In this document: positions 9,386 through 23,870 of the stretch, piece after piece
Position numbering within the stretch: position 1 is the first letter of the stretch
Layout: the number at the start of each line of letters is the position of its first letter
Assembly: GCF_001667075.1 (NCBI RefSeq)
Contig: NZ_LZIL01000050.1
Coordinates: 1 to 64,000, forward strand
Length of the DNA: 64,000 bases
Source of the DNA: Mycobacterium sp. 852014-52450_SCH5900713
GTDB taxonomy: Bacteria; Actinomycetota; Actinomycetes; Mycobacteriales; Mycobacteriaceae
Direction of reading: 5' to 3'
The notes under the pieces: model-generated
The model's input: the letters and a program-made list of their open reading frames with translations, nothing else
The model's database searches: none
What the model was told of the DNA's origin: nothing
Translations under genes and position numbers: made by a program

Positions 9386-11953
9386 ATGATGGTTGACGTG
9401 AGTGTCGTTGACCACCGTCCCAAGCGCGGCGAGCTGCGGATTTACCTCGGCTCCGCTCCGGGGGTGGGCAAGACGTACGCGATGCTGGGCGAGGCTCATC
9501 GCAGGCTCGAACGCGGTACCGACCTCGTGGCCGGCGTGATCGAGACGCACGGCAGGGCGAAAACCGCTGAGCTGCTTGAGGGCATCGAGTTCGTTCCGCC
9601 GCGCTACATCGAATATCGCGGCGGCAGCTTCCCCGAACTCGACGTTCCGGCCGTCCTCGCGCGCAGGCCCCAAGTCGTCCTCGTCGACGAGCTCGCGCAC
9701 ACCAACACCCCGGGCAGCAAGAACGCCAAGCGCTGGCAGGATGTCGAGGAACTGCTCGACGCCGGGATCACGGTGATCTCCACGGTCAATGTCCAGCATT
9801 TGGAAAGCCTCAACGATGTGGTCGCCCAAATCACCGGTATCGAACAAAAAGAGACAATCCCGGATTCCATCGTCAGGCAAGCCTCGCAGGTCGAGCTGAT
9901 CGACATCACACCTGAGGCGTTGCGCCGCAGGCTCTCCCACGGGAATGTGTACGCCTCGGAACGGATCGATGCGGCCCTGTCCAATTATTTCCGGCGCGGA
10001 AACCTCACCGCGTTAAGGGAACTGGCGCTGCTCTGGCTGGCTGACCAGGTCGACACCGCGCTGGCGAAGTACCGCGCCGAGAACAAGATCACCGAGATAT
10101 GGGAGGCCCGCGAGCGGGTGGTGGTGGCCGTCACCGGCGGCACGGAGTCGGAGACGTTGGTGCGACGGGCATCCCGGATCGCCTCGAAGTCCAGCGCCGA
10201 GTTGATGGTGGTGCACGTCATCCGCGGTGACGGGCTGGCCGGGCTGTCGGAGGCGCGGATGGCCAAGATCCGCGAGATGGCGAGCAGCCTGGACGCCTCG
10301 CTGCACACCGTGGTGGGTGACGACATCCCTACCGCGCTACTGGATTTCGCCCGCGAGATGAACGCTACCCAGCTGGTGATCGGCACCTCGCGTCGGTCGC
10401 GGTGGACGCGCATCTTCGAGGAGGGCATCGGCGCGAGGATCGTCGAGCAGTCGGGCAAGATCGACGTGCACCTGGTCACCCACGAGGAATCCAAACGCGG
10501 CTTCCGCGCGGCGTCACTGGCGCCCAACGAGCGGCGGGTGGCGTCATGGCTGGCGGCCATCATCGTGCCGTCGGCCATCTGCGCGGTGATCGTGACAGCG
10601 CTCGACCCATATCTGGGCACCAGCGGCGACAGCGCACTGTTCTTCGTCGGAGTGCTGCTGGTCGGACTGCTGGGAGGCGTTGCCCCGGCTGTAGTCTCGG
10701 CGGTGCTGTCCAGCCTGCTGCTGAACTACTTTTTGACCGCCCCCCGGCACACCTTCACCATCGCCGAACCCGATGCCGCCGTCACCGAACTGGTGCTGCT
10801 GCTGGTCGCGCTCGCGGTCGCGGTGCTGGTCGACGGCGCGACCAAACGCACCCGGGAAGCCCGTCGTGCCTCCCAGGAGGCCGAGCTGCTGATCCTGTTC
10901 GCGGGCTCGGTGCTGCGCGGCGCCGATCTCGAGACGCTGCTCGAGCGGGTCCGCGAGACCTACTCGCAACGCGCGGTCAGCATGCTGCGCGAACCCGGCG
11001 AGGAGGATCGCGCCGGCGGCAGAAAGGCCGACATCGTCGCCTGCGTGGGCAGGGATCCTTGTGCCACCGTCGATTCCGCCGACACCGCGATCGAGGTCGG
11101 CGACGACGAGTTCTGGATGTTGCTGGCGGGCAGGAAGCTTTCGGCGCGCGACCGCCGAGTGCTCAGCGCGGTGGCCAAGCAGGCCGCGGGTCTGATCCGG
11201 CAGCGCGAGCTGGCCGAGGAGGCCAGCCGGGCCGAGGCGATCGTGCGGGCCGACGAGTTGCGGCGCTCCCTGCTGTCGGCGGTCAGCCACGACCTGCGCA
11301 CGCCGCTGGCCGCGGCCAAGGTCGCGGTGTCCAGCCTGCGCGCCGAGGACGTCGCTTTTTCGCCCGCCGACACGGCGGAACTGCTGGCCACCATCGAGGA
11401 GTCGATCGACCAGCTGACCGCGCTGGTCGGAAACCTGCTGGATTCGTCGCGCCTGGCCGCCGGCGTCGTGCACCCCGACCTGCACCGGGTGTACCTGGAG
11501 GAAACGGTGCAACGGGCGCTGATCAGCATCGGCAAGGGCGCCACGGGCTTCTACCGCTCAGCCATCGATCGGGTCAAGGTCGACGTGGGCGACGCCGTGG
11601 CCCTGGCCGACCCAGGGCTGCTGGAACGCGTTCTCGCCAACCTGATCGACAACGCGCTGCGGTATGCGCCCGACTGTGTGGTTCGGGTCAACGCGGGGCG
11701 GGTGGGCGATCGGGTTCTGATCAACGTCATCGACGAGGGTCCCGGCGTTCCGCACGGGACCGAGGAGCAGATCTTCGAGGCATTCCAGCGCCTCGGCGAT
11801 CACGACAACAGCACGGGGGTGGGTCTGGGCATGTCGGTTGCGCGAGGCTTCGTCGAAGCCATGGGTGGCACCATTGCGGCCGGTGACACTCCGGGCGGCG
11901 GGCTGACCGTGACGGTGGAGTTGGCTGCCCCGAAACCGATGGGTGAGCGATGA
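9386..11953 (+). CDS. kdpD: K+-sensing histidine kinase KdpD
   Basis: 855 aa from the ATG at 9386, directly behind a run of G (9381-9385) that serves as ribosome site. Order of domains: KdpD N-terminal domain with Walker A GSAPGVGKT (residues 22-30) and VDELAHTNTPGS; a universal-stress-like domain at about 245-365; four membrane helices at about 385-485; a GAF-like segment; HisKA with SHDLRTPLAAAK (His635); and an HATPase domain (NLIDNALRYAP, DEGPGVP, GVGLGMSVARG). It controls KdpE according to K+ and turgor. The stop overlaps kdpE (ATGA). Confidence 0.97.
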   Translation: MMVDVSVVDHRPKRGELRIYLGSAPGVGKTYAMLGEAHRRLERGTDLVAGVIETHGRAKTAELLEGIEFVPPRYIEYRGGSFPELDVPAVLARRPQVVLVDELAHTNTPGSKNAKRWQDVEELLDAGITVISTVNVQHLESLNDVVAQITGIEQKETIPDSIVRQASQVELIDITPEALRRRLSHGNVYASERIDAALSNYFRRGNLTALRELALLWLADQVDTALAKYRAENKITEIWEARERVVVAVTGGTESETLVRRASRIASKSSAELMVVHVIRGDGLAGLSEARMAKIREMASSLDASLHTVVGDDIPTALLDFAREMNATQLVIGTSRRSRWTRIFEEGIGARIVEQSGKIDVHLVTHEESKRGFRAASLAPNERRVASWLAAIIVPSAICAVIVTALDPYLGTSGDSALFFVGVLLVGLLGGVAPAVVSAVLSSLLLNYFLTAPRHTFTIAEPDAAVTELVLLLVALAVAVLVDGATKRTREARRASQEAELLILFAGSVLRGADLETLLERVRETYSQRAVSMLREPGEEDRAGGRKADIVACVGRDPCATVDSADTAIEVGDDEFWMLLAGRKLSARDRRVLSAVAKQAAGLIRQRELAEEASRAEAIVRADELRRSLLSAVSHDLRTPLAAAKVAVSSLRAEDVAFSPADTAELLATIEESIDQLTALVGNLLDSSRLAAGVVHPDLHRVYLEETVQRALISIGKGATGFYRSAIDRVKVDVGDAVALADPGLLERVLANLIDNALRYAPDCVVRVNAGRVGDRVLINVIDEGPGVPHGTEEQIFEAFQRLGDHDNSTGVGLGMSVARGFVEAMGGTIAAGDTPGGGLTVTVELAAPKPMGER

Positions 11954-12630
11954 CTCGGGTGTTGGTGATCGACGACGAGCCGCAGATCCTGCGGGCGCTG
12001 CGGATCAACTTGTCCGTGCGTGGATACGAAGTGATCACCGCCTCGAGCGGTGCGGGCGCGCTGCGGGCGGCCGCCGAGCACAAACCCGACGTGGTGATCC
12101 TCGACCTGGGCCTGCCCGACATCTCCGGTATCGAGGTGCTGGCCGGCCTGCGCGGCTGGCTCACGGCGCCGGTGATCGTGTTGTCGGCGCGTACCGACTC
12201 GTCGGACAAGGTGGAGGCCCTCGACGCCGGGGCCGACGACTACGTCACGAAACCCTTTGGGATGGACGAGTTTTTGGCCCGGTTGCGGGCGGCCGTCCGG
12301 CGCAATGCCGCGGCGTCCGAGCTGGAGCAGCCGGTGATCGAGACGGAGGCGTTCACCGTCGATCTGGCCGCCAAGAAGGTCACCAAGAACGACGCCGAGG
12401 TCCATCTCACCCCGACCGAATGGGGAATGCTCGAAGTGCTGGTACGCAATCGGGGCAAGCTGGTCGGCCGCGAAGAGCTCCTCAAAGAGGTATGGGGCCC
12501 GGCGTACGCCACCGAAACGCATTACCTGCGAGTGTATTTGGCGCAGCTGCGAAGAAAGCTCGAGGACGACCCGTCGCACCCCAAGCATCTGTTGACCGAG
12601 TCGGGCATGGGGTATCGGTTCGAGGCGTGA
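11950..12630 (+). CDS. kdpE: Response regulator KdpE
   Basis: 226 aa, equal to M. tuberculosis KdpE. Receiver domain with VIDDEPQ, Asp52 in VILDLGLPD and Lys in VTKPFG; C-terminal OmpR-type winged helix ending ESGMGYRFEA. Phosphorylated by KdpD, it activates kdpFABC when K+ is scarce. It is the last gene of the co-directional kdp cluster; a repeat-bounded cassette begins 17 bp downstream. Confidence 0.97.
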   Translation: MTRVLVIDDEPQILRALRINLSVRGYEVITASSGAGALRAAAEHKPDVVILDLGLPDISGIEVLAGLRGWLTAPVIVLSARTDSSDKVEALDAGADDYVTKPFGMDEFLARLRAAVRRNAAASELEQPVIETEAFTVDLAAKKVTKNDAEVHLTPTEWGMLEVLVRNRGKLVGREELLKEVWGPAYATETHYLRVYLAQLRRKLEDDPSHPKHLLTESGMGYRFEA

Positions 12631-12647
12631 GCGCTGTCGGGATTGTG

Positions 12648-13052
12648 GTCACATCCGTCACTCGTGAATCTGCGTCGGAGGACTCGACGATTTGCCCGCC
12701 TCATAGCGACAACGCGCCGCCTCACGCAGAGCCAGCACGCGCTGATGGATTCGGTGCTCGGTGGAGCGTGGGATGGACCTCGGTCCGTAGCGTCCGCGGC
12801 CGACGCGACGCACCCTTTCTCGGCCGATCTCCCAACGCAAGGCGTCCGAGATGACCTTCGAGGCCCGACCGGGGACCTGAAAACCCTGCCGGGTGAGAGC
12901 TTCGATCATTTCGCCGATGGTCGCCGGCCCATTGTGGGCGAGGTACGTCGTGAGCACATAACGCAGTTCGATTCCCTGAAGGTTCATCGCCGCACCATCG
13001 CATACCCGTGTGACACCCGGCGTTGTCGCTGTGAGGCGGGCAAATCGTCGAG
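12648..13052. repeat. Repeat-bounded cassette: 32-nt inverted repeats around a small gene
   Basis: The left arm 12683-12714 and right arm 13021-13052 are inverted copies of each other with one mismatch in 32 (core of the left arm: gatttgcccgcctca). A 16-nt flank, gtcacatccgtcactc (12648-12663), lies outside the left arm. The same arms and the same flank recur at 33132-33237 in inverted orientation, so this is a dispersed family. The enclosed minus-strand gene ends inside the 16-nt flank and starts 33 nt inside the right arm, so it lies wholly within the cassette. No transposase is present. No target duplication was recognised. Confidence 0.8.
12658..12987 (-). CDS. Small winged-helix-like protein of unknown function
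   Basis: 109 aa. MNLQGIELRYVLTTYLAHNG opens a predicted helical region (GPATIGEMIEAL, KVISDALRWEI) followed by a basic beta-wing-like stretch RERVRRVGRGRYGP and a basic tail. This resembles a winged helix, as in AbiEi-type antitoxin N-domains or small DNA-binding proteins. I recall similar multi-copy hypothetical proteins in mycobacteria. The last 20 or so residues are encoded by the left repeat arm and its 16-nt flank, so gene and repeat have evolved together. No Shine-Dalgarno is evident. Function unknown; DNA binding is inference. Confidence 0.7.
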   Translation of the reverse strand: MNLQGIELRYVLTTYLAHNGPATIGEMIEALTRQGFQVPGRASKVISDALRWEIGRERVRRVGRGRYGPRSIPRSTEHRIHQRVLALREAARCRYEAGKSSSPPTQIHE

Positions 13053-13087
13053 CCCTCCGGCGCGGAAACGCAAGTGGCGGCTGTGAC

Positions 13088-14032
13088 TTACTCCGCGATC
13101 GACAGCACGATGCCGTCCAGGATGTCGTGCTCGCTGACGGTCAGCTCGTCGATGCCGGCGCGGGCGCGCAACTCGCGCGCCAACTCCTCGACCACGATCG
13201 CACCCCCGCCGATCACGTCGGCACGGCCCTCGTGCATCGGCGGCAGCGCCGCACGTTCGGATCGGGGCATCGCGATCAACCGCTCGCACACCGCCAGCAG
13301 ATCGCCGCCGGGGACCCGCGAAAGATGAATGGCCGCAGAGTCATACGTCGTCATGTGGTGGGCCAGCGCGGACAGCGTGGTCATCGTCCCGGCCAGCCCG
13401 ACCCAGGTCCGCGCCCCCTCCACCGGCACGACGCCCAGCGCGACCTCAAGACGTTCACGTACCACCGCGCGGGCCGCCTCCACCTCGTCGGGCGTCGGCG
13501 GGTCCGAATGCAGGCAGCGTTCGGTCAGCCGGACGCAACCGATGTCGGCCGAGTAGCTCGCCACCACCGCGTCGCCGCCGACTACGATCTCGGTAGAACC
13601 GCCGCCGAGGTCGACCACCACGAAAGGCCCTGCAGCAGGGTCCAATTCGCCTACGGCTCCACGGAAGGAAAGCGCCGCCTCTTCGGCGCCGGTGATCACC
13701 TCCGCCACCGCGCCCGGCACCACAGCGCCCAGCACATCGGCCGTCATCGCAAAGAAGACATCACGATTGGCGACGTCGCGCGCGGCCGACGTGGCCACCA
13801 TCCGCACCCGCTCGACGCCGTGGCGCTCGAGCAGCGACGCGTAATCGGTCAGAGCGCCGCGGGTTCGGGCGATCGCCTCCGGCGCGAACTCGCCCGTCGC
13901 ATCGACGCCCTGCCCCAGCCGCACGATCCGGGTCTCCCGATGCACGTCGCGCAGCCGGCCGTCGCTCACATCGGCGATCAGTAAACGAATCGAGTTGGTG
14001 CCGCAGTCGATTCCGGCGAGTCTGCTCACCAT
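13088..14032 (-). CDS. ppx2: Ppx/GppA phosphatase family protein (PPX2-like)
   Basis: 314 aa. An actin-like/ASKHA fold is shown by GIDCGTNSIRLL (phosphate-1 loop), GAEEAALSFRGAVG, VVDLGGGSTEIVVG (phosphate-2) and GLAGTMTTLSAL. It corresponds to Rv1026, described as a polyphosphate- and (p)ppGpp-related exopolyphosphatase. It lacks the C-terminal HD domain of long Ppx/GppA proteins. ATG at 14032, with a GTG one codon in; the start overlaps the upstream DUF501 gene by a few bases, so both belong to the eno-ftsB-DUF501-ppx run. Confidence 0.93.
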   Translation of the reverse strand: MVSRLAGIDCGTNSIRLLIADVSDGRLRDVHRETRIVRLGQGVDATGEFAPEAIARTRGALTDYASLLERHGVERVRMVATSAARDVANRDVFFAMTADVLGAVVPGAVAEVITGAEEAALSFRGAVGELDPAAGPFVVVDLGGGSTEIVVGGDAVVASYSADIGCVRLTERCLHSDPPTPDEVEAARAVVRERLEVALGVVPVEGARTWVGLAGTMTTLSALAHHMTTYDSAAIHLSRVPGGDLLAVCERLIAMPRSERAALPPMHEGRADVIGGGAIVVEELARELRARAGIDELTVSEHDILDGIVLSIAE

Positions 14033-14514
14033 TGGCCCGCCGGCAGAACACCCGACATTGAAGGTTCGGGGGCCAGGATCGCCAGCGCCTCGTCACCGAG
14101 TGGATTGCAACCGGGCCCCTTGGCCAGCGAGTGCGCGATCAGCACGTGCAGGCACTTGACCCGGTCCGGCATTCCGCCGCCGGAAAACGTTGTGCCCAGC
14201 GGTTCGATCGCGTCCCGTTCGGCCAGATACGACTCGTGCGCCCGCCGGTACGCGGCCGCCAACTGCGGGTCATGCCGCAGCCGCTCGGTCATCTCACGCA
14301 TCAGGCCCGTCGTTTCCAGCTTGCTCGCGGCCGCGGTCAACACCGGATGTGTCAGGTAGTACAGCGTCGGAAATGGCGTTCCGTCAGGAAGTCTCGGTGC
14401 GGTCTTCACCACGCCGGGCTCGCCGTTGGGGCAGCGGTAGGCGATCTCGAGCACGCCGCGCGGCTCCCGCCCGAGCTGACGCGCCACGGCCTCCAGGTCG
14501 GCACGATCAACCAC
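14026..14514 (-). CDS. DUF501 family protein
   Basis: 162 aa from the GTG at 14514, overlapping the end of the FtsB-like gene by eight bases; a longer frame upstream is only antisense-free extension within that gene. The DUF501 core is clear: VLEIAYRCPNGEPGVVKTAPRLPDGTPFPTLYYLTHP broken by conserved Pro/Gly, then KCLHVLIAHSLAKGPGCNPLGDEAL with conserved Lys, His and Cys. This corresponds to Rv1025. The biochemical role is unknown; actinobacteria keep it between ftsB/divIC and ppx. Confidence 0.9.
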   Translation of the reverse strand: MVDRADLEAVARQLGREPRGVLEIAYRCPNGEPGVVKTAPRLPDGTPFPTLYYLTHPVLTAAASKLETTGLMREMTERLRHDPQLAAAYRRAHESYLAERDAIEPLGTTFSGGGMPDRVKCLHVLIAHSLAKGPGCNPLGDEALAILAPEPSMSGVLPAGQW

Positions 14515-15196
14515 CGGGCGCCGTGGGGTTCGCTGGGCCCGGCGGAACGGGACCGGCTGGGCCCGGTTCCGACGGGGCGGGCGGGCCTCCGGCCGGGGGA
14601 ACATTGGCCAGCGGCAGGTGTGGCGCGTCGGCGATGGTGTGCCAGAGCGACGTGTACCAGGGATCGGTGTTGGCGGGTTTCGCCGCCTGGCTTCCGGGCT
14701 CGGAAGGTGTCGCCGCGGTCGGCGGCAGCTGGACCTGGAAGGGGATGTCGCCCGGCTTCACGAAGCCGAGCCGCTCGCGGGCCTGCGCGGCGATGTAGGC
14801 CGGGTCGCCGAGTTTGGCCTTCTTCTGCTCGAGTTCGGCGATCTGAGCGCGCAACGCGGCTTCGCTCGCCGTCAACTGATTCATCTCCGTGCGCTGTGCG
14901 AAGTAGGTCCGCACCGGGCCGGCGATGGTGAGCGTCAGCACGCAGACGACCGCGGCGAGCACCGCCGCCCGCCGCGCGGTGAATCCCAGCCGCTGCTCGG
15001 ACCGCTGTTCGACCGATTCGACCGCCTGTCGCTTGATGGGCTCGACGACATGCTCGACCGACCTCGCGCCGGGCTGCTTCGCGGTTTGGGACGGCTTGGA
15101 AGACGGCTTGGCCGTGCGGCGGCGCCGAACCGAATCCCCGGCCTTCCCCGGACGCGATGCCGGGGAGCGCCGTTTCGGATCCGGCTTGGCGGGCAA
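14507..15196 (-). CDS. FtsB/DivIC-family septum protein
   Basis: 229 aa from a TTG at 15196, which has GGAGG nine bases upstream inside the eno 3' end and gives nearly the length of Rv1024 (228 aa); an ATG at 15217 would add seven residues. A basic, disordered cytoplasmic N-terminus (about 110 aa) leads into one membrane helix (AAVLAAVVCVLTLTIAG), a coiled coil (QLTASEAALRAQIAELEQ) and the DivIC motif QARERLGFVKPGD. A Pro-rich tail of about 70 residues follows. Expected to join FtsQ and FtsL in the divisome, outside the cytoplasmic membrane. Confidence 0.88.
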   Translation of the reverse strand: MPAKPDPKRRSPASRPGKAGDSVRRRRTAKPSSKPSQTAKQPGARSVEHVVEPIKRQAVESVEQRSEQRLGFTARRAAVLAAVVCVLTLTIAGPVRTYFAQRTEMNQLTASEAALRAQIAELEQKKAKLGDPAYIAAQARERLGFVKPGDIPFQVQLPPTAATPSEPGSQAAKPANTDPWYTSLWHTIADAPHLPLANVPPAGGPPAPSEPGPAGPVPPGPANPTAPGG

Positions 15197-15197
15197 G

Positions 15198-17287
<2,090 letters not shown>

Positions 17288-17371
17288 GCTGGTTAAAGCT
17301 CCCTCGACTCCCCTGCACCAACTTCGCACAACCATCGTCCCATGGGTCGCGGTGCTGCCCGGTTGCGTTGG

Positions 17372-18333
17372 TCAGTCGGCTTCGGCCGTGGCGTCGCCCG
17401 CGGGCATGTCGGTGGGCCAGTGCGCCCGCCACTCGTCCTCGGTGACCTCGCCGAGCGGGGCCACGTCGAGCTCCTCCGGGACGCCGTCGCCGCGGCGGGT
17501 AGCGGCGATCGCCCGCTCCACCCCGCGGACCGCGTCCACGAACTGAAGAACCGCCGCGCGCAGCGCGCCTTCCGCGTCGCCGTCGGCCGACACCGAGACG
17601 GAGGTGATCTCGGCGGGGACGAGATCGGCCGGCAGTCCCGCCTTCTCGGCACGCTGAATCACCTTCTGCGCCAACGCCAGTGCCGGTTGGCCGGTGTGCA
17701 CGTCGTCCATCACCGACTTGCGCGGCTTTTCCGCCGCCTTGCGCTCTTCCCATTGCGCCAGCTGCTCTTCGAGCGAAATGGTTTGACCCGCAAGCACACC
17801 TGGCACCCGATTGCCCAGCTTGCGCATCAGCGTGACGGCGACGTCGTCGATGGTGAACGGGAGCTGCGGGGCGTCCTCGGCGATGCGGGCGTGGAAGAGG
17901 ACCTGCAGCAGCACGTCGCCGAGTTCCTCGCGCAGCGCCTCGGCGTTGCCGCTGCGGACCGCGTCCAGCACTTCGTACGTCTCCTCGAGCAGGAACCTGC
18001 GCAGCGAGTCGTGGGTTTGTTCGCTCTCCCATGGGCCGGCGGTGCGCAGTTTGTCCATCATCGCGACCACGTCGACCAGTCGTTCGCCGCGGGGCGTCTC
18101 CGGCGCGGAGATCAACCGGGCGCCGGCCGCGAGCCGGGAGGTGACCGCGGGATGCTCGGGGTCCGACGACAAAAGCACCGGCGCGTCATCGCCGGAGTGC
18201 GCCGGGCGCGCCGCGGGCAGCGACCACGGCACCGCGACGGGCATCTCCTCGGTGTACTGCACCTCCCCGCCCAGGTGCTCGATGGCCTCCACGGGCACCA
18301 GCGACGGGCGGCGCGGGTCGAACAAGACGACGA

Positions 18334-18337
<4 letters not shown>
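17372..18337 (-). CDS. mazG: Nucleoside triphosphate pyrophosphohydrolase MazG
   Basis: 321 aa. The MazG all-alpha NTP-PPase motif is intact: [18 protein letters not shown] followed by [14 protein letters not shown], i.e. EExxE...ExxD for Mg binding. An N-terminal extension of about 90 residues precedes it, as in Rv1021. The enzyme removes aberrant NTPs. The start overlaps the mfd stop (ATGA), so it is translated after mfd. Confidence 0.95.
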
Positions 18338-21996
<3,659 letters not shown>

Positions 21997-22103
21997 GATG
22001 AATCCATTCTAGGGGCGCCAGAATTCGTCAATTTTGAGCCTGCCGCCGTCAAGGGATCGTTAGGAAGAGCGCCCCCGACCCGACGCGGGCGCACGTTGGA
22101 CTC

Positions 22104-22823
22104 ATGACTTTGCTGGACCTCCTGCCCTCCATCGGTGACGCGGTGCCCCCGCTGTGCGCCGGCGCCGGACCGCACGCCCCGGCCGGCGTGGCCGCCGAGG
22201 CCGATTTCCGCGATCGCGCCCGCCGTTGGCGCAAAACGCTGCGGGGTGCGCGCGTCGTCCACTTCGGACGGTCGCCGCTGACCATCGAAGTCGCGCGCAT
22301 GGCGCGCAAAGAGCGCCTCGGTATCAGCGTCCGCTCGGGCGCCGAGTTGGCGGTCGCCCTCGCCGCGGGGACGGACCCGGCACGCATCGTCGCGCACCCG
22401 GGATCGCCCGAGTTGTTGCGCGACGCGGTGGGCGTCGGTGTCGGGCGTATCGTGCTGGACTCTCCCCTCGCGGCTCCCCACGTCGCCGGCCCACGACGGC
22501 GGGGCCGGGCGCGCCCCACCTTCGACCTGGTGGGCCTGTACTGCCGGCTGGATTCTCCCGGTCCCCGGGACGGCGCCCGGGCCCGCTACGGCGGGGAAAT
22601 CCGCCGGACGATTGCCGCCATGGCGGACGTCCGCGCCCGGCACGGCCTCATCCTGACCGAAGTGCACGTAGGCGGTGACCAGGCCGGCCCGTACGTTGCT
22701 GGCGATTCGGAACTCGGTGTCGACGAGCTGGCCGCCGTCATCGAGGATGCGCTCGACGAAGCTTGCGCCGCAGAGCAATTTCCCCGGCCGATTGTCGCGG
22801 TGGGTGTGACGCTGACCGAATAA
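22104..22823 (+). CDS. LysA-like PLP-barrel pseudoenzyme
   Basis: 239 aa. The order of segments follows the N-terminal alpha/beta barrel of diaminopimelate decarboxylase: RLGISVRSGAELAVALAAG corresponds to the LDVCTGGELAVAL region, then DPARIVAHPGSPELL, GVGRIVLDS, DLVGLYCRLDSPG and LTEVHVGGD. The PLP-binding residues are lost: the Lys of the YAxKA motif is replaced (VVHFGRSP), HSHIGSQ becomes YCRLDSP, GGG becomes GGD, and the EPGR loop is absent. The C-terminal beta domain is missing too. It is divergent from mfd and convergent with the tetR gene. Decarboxylation is unlikely; a binding or regulatory role is possible. Gene, not debris: the frame is intact with ordinary codon bias. Confidence 0.75.
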   Translation: MTLLDLLPSIGDAVPPLCAGAGPHAPAGVAAEADFRDRARRWRKTLRGARVVHFGRSPLTIEVARMARKERLGISVRSGAELAVALAAGTDPARIVAHPGSPELLRDAVGVGVGRIVLDSPLAAPHVAGPRRRGRARPTFDLVGLYCRLDSPGPRDGARARYGGEIRRTIAAMADVRARHGLILTEVHVGGDQAGPYVAGDSELGVDELAAVIEDALDEACAAEQFPRPIVAVGVTLTE

Positions 22824-22831
22824 ACTCCCCA

Positions 22832-22861
22832 GGCGGGAACCGCCGTGACGTCACGCCCGCC
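22832..22861. terminator. Hairpin between convergent genes
   Basis: GGCGGG (22832-22837) pairs with CCCGCC (22856-22861), enclosing a perfect 12-bp palindrome cgtgacgtcacg (22844-22855). There is no T-tract, so it is at best an atypical terminator; the inner palindrome could instead bind a dimeric regulator. Confidence 0.4.
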
Positions 22862-22871
22862 GGGCGAATCT

Positions 22872-23522
22872 CTACCCGTCGTCCTGCAGCCGGGGGTCGG
22901 CTTCCAGGTGGGTCAGCCCGTTCCACATCAGGTTGACCAGGTGCGCCGCGACCACTTCTTTCTTGGGCTCACGCGTATCGAGCCACCACTGCGCCGTCAT
23001 CGACACCGAGCCCACCAGCGCCTGGGCGTACAACGGCGCCAGCTCGGGATCAAGGCCGCGGCGGGCGAAGTCGCCGGCCAGGATGGAGCTGACCTGGTTG
23101 ACGGCGTCATTGAGCAGGCTGGAGTAGGTGCCCGAGCTGATCGCGGCCGGTGAGTCGCGGATCATGATGCGGAAGCCGTCGGTGCGCTCTTCGACGTACG
23201 TGAGCAGCGCCAGCGCGACTCGCTCGACCCGGACCCGGGAACGGTTGTTGGTCAACGACGAGGTGATGCCGTCCAGCAGTGCCGACATCTCGCGGTCGAC
23301 GACCACGGCGTACAGCCCCTCCTTGCCGCCGAAGTGCTCGTAGACGACCGGCTTGGACACGTTGGCGCGGAGCGCGATCTCCTCGATGGAGGTGCCCTCA
23401 TAACCGCGTTCGGCGAACAGCGAGCGTGCGATGCCGATGAGTTGTTGTCGGCGCTCGGTACCGGTCATCCGGGCGCGCGGCGCGCGTGCCTCTTTGTCCG
23501 GCTCCTTATCGAGAACAGCCAC
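22872..23522 (-). CDS. TetR family regulator (Rv1019-like)
   Basis: 216 aa from a GTG at 23522; the internal ATG at 23468 (MTGTERRQQLIG) would give 198 aa, close to Rv1019, and is equally likely. HTH region: IARSLFAERGYEGTSIEEIALRANVSKPVVYEHFGGKEGLY broken here by position about residues 28-70. The all-helical C-terminal ligand domain contains several Trp/Tyr residues (TAQWWLDTREPKKE). A tRNA and glmU are divergent upstream. In M. tuberculosis Rv1019 is described as an autorepressor; the ligand is unknown. Confidence 0.9.
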   Translation of the reverse strand: MAVLDKEPDKEARAPRARMTGTERRQQLIGIARSLFAERGYEGTSIEEIALRANVSKPVVYEHFGGKEGLYAVVVDREMSALLDGITSSLTNNRSRVRVERVALALLTYVEERTDGFRIMIRDSPAAISSGTYSSLLNDAVNQVSSILAGDFARRGLDPELAPLYAQALVGSVSMTAQWWLDTREPKKEVVAAHLVNLMWNGLTHLEADPRLQDDG

Positions 23523-23636
23523 GTCAATCAGCGTATAGGGTCGCCCGCACCGAACCGCCCGTCTTTCCCTCGGCGCCGCGATCGGCCCGCATACCGTCTA
23601 AAGTCTGTTGGTGGCGCGGGCCCAAAGGGCCGGCAA

Positions 23637-23708
23637 TCCGTCGTGGTGTAATCGGCAGCACCTCTGATTTTGGTTCAGATAGTTCAGGTTCGAGTCCTGG
23701 CGACGGAG
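23637..23708 (+). tRNA. tRNA-Gln (anticodon TTG)
   Basis: A full cloverleaf: acceptor TCCGTCG (23637-23643) with CGACGGA (23701-23707), discriminator G at 23708, anticodon stem TCTGA/TCAGA around the loop TTTTGGT with anticodon TTG at 23670-23672, and a TTC-type loop GGTTCGAGTCC. CCA is not encoded. It reads CAA (Gln). It sits just upstream of glmU, as in other mycobacteria. Confidence 0.95.
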
Positions 23709-23870
23709 CTTGGCTTCGAGTGTGGGGCCTATGCACGAATTCGAGGCGGCGGTTTCCATACTGAGGGCAGTGATCGCCCGGGGCGCGGTCTTTGCGTCAA
23801 CATCAGGTGAAGTGCCACGCTTGACGGCGTGTCGTCGTGCCAGCGCGCACGCCGGGGTTGAGGAGAGTTG

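Noticed and set aside
10402..11886. 494-codon plus-strand frame
   Set aside because: Overlaps kdpD in another frame and is Arg/Gly-rich without domains.
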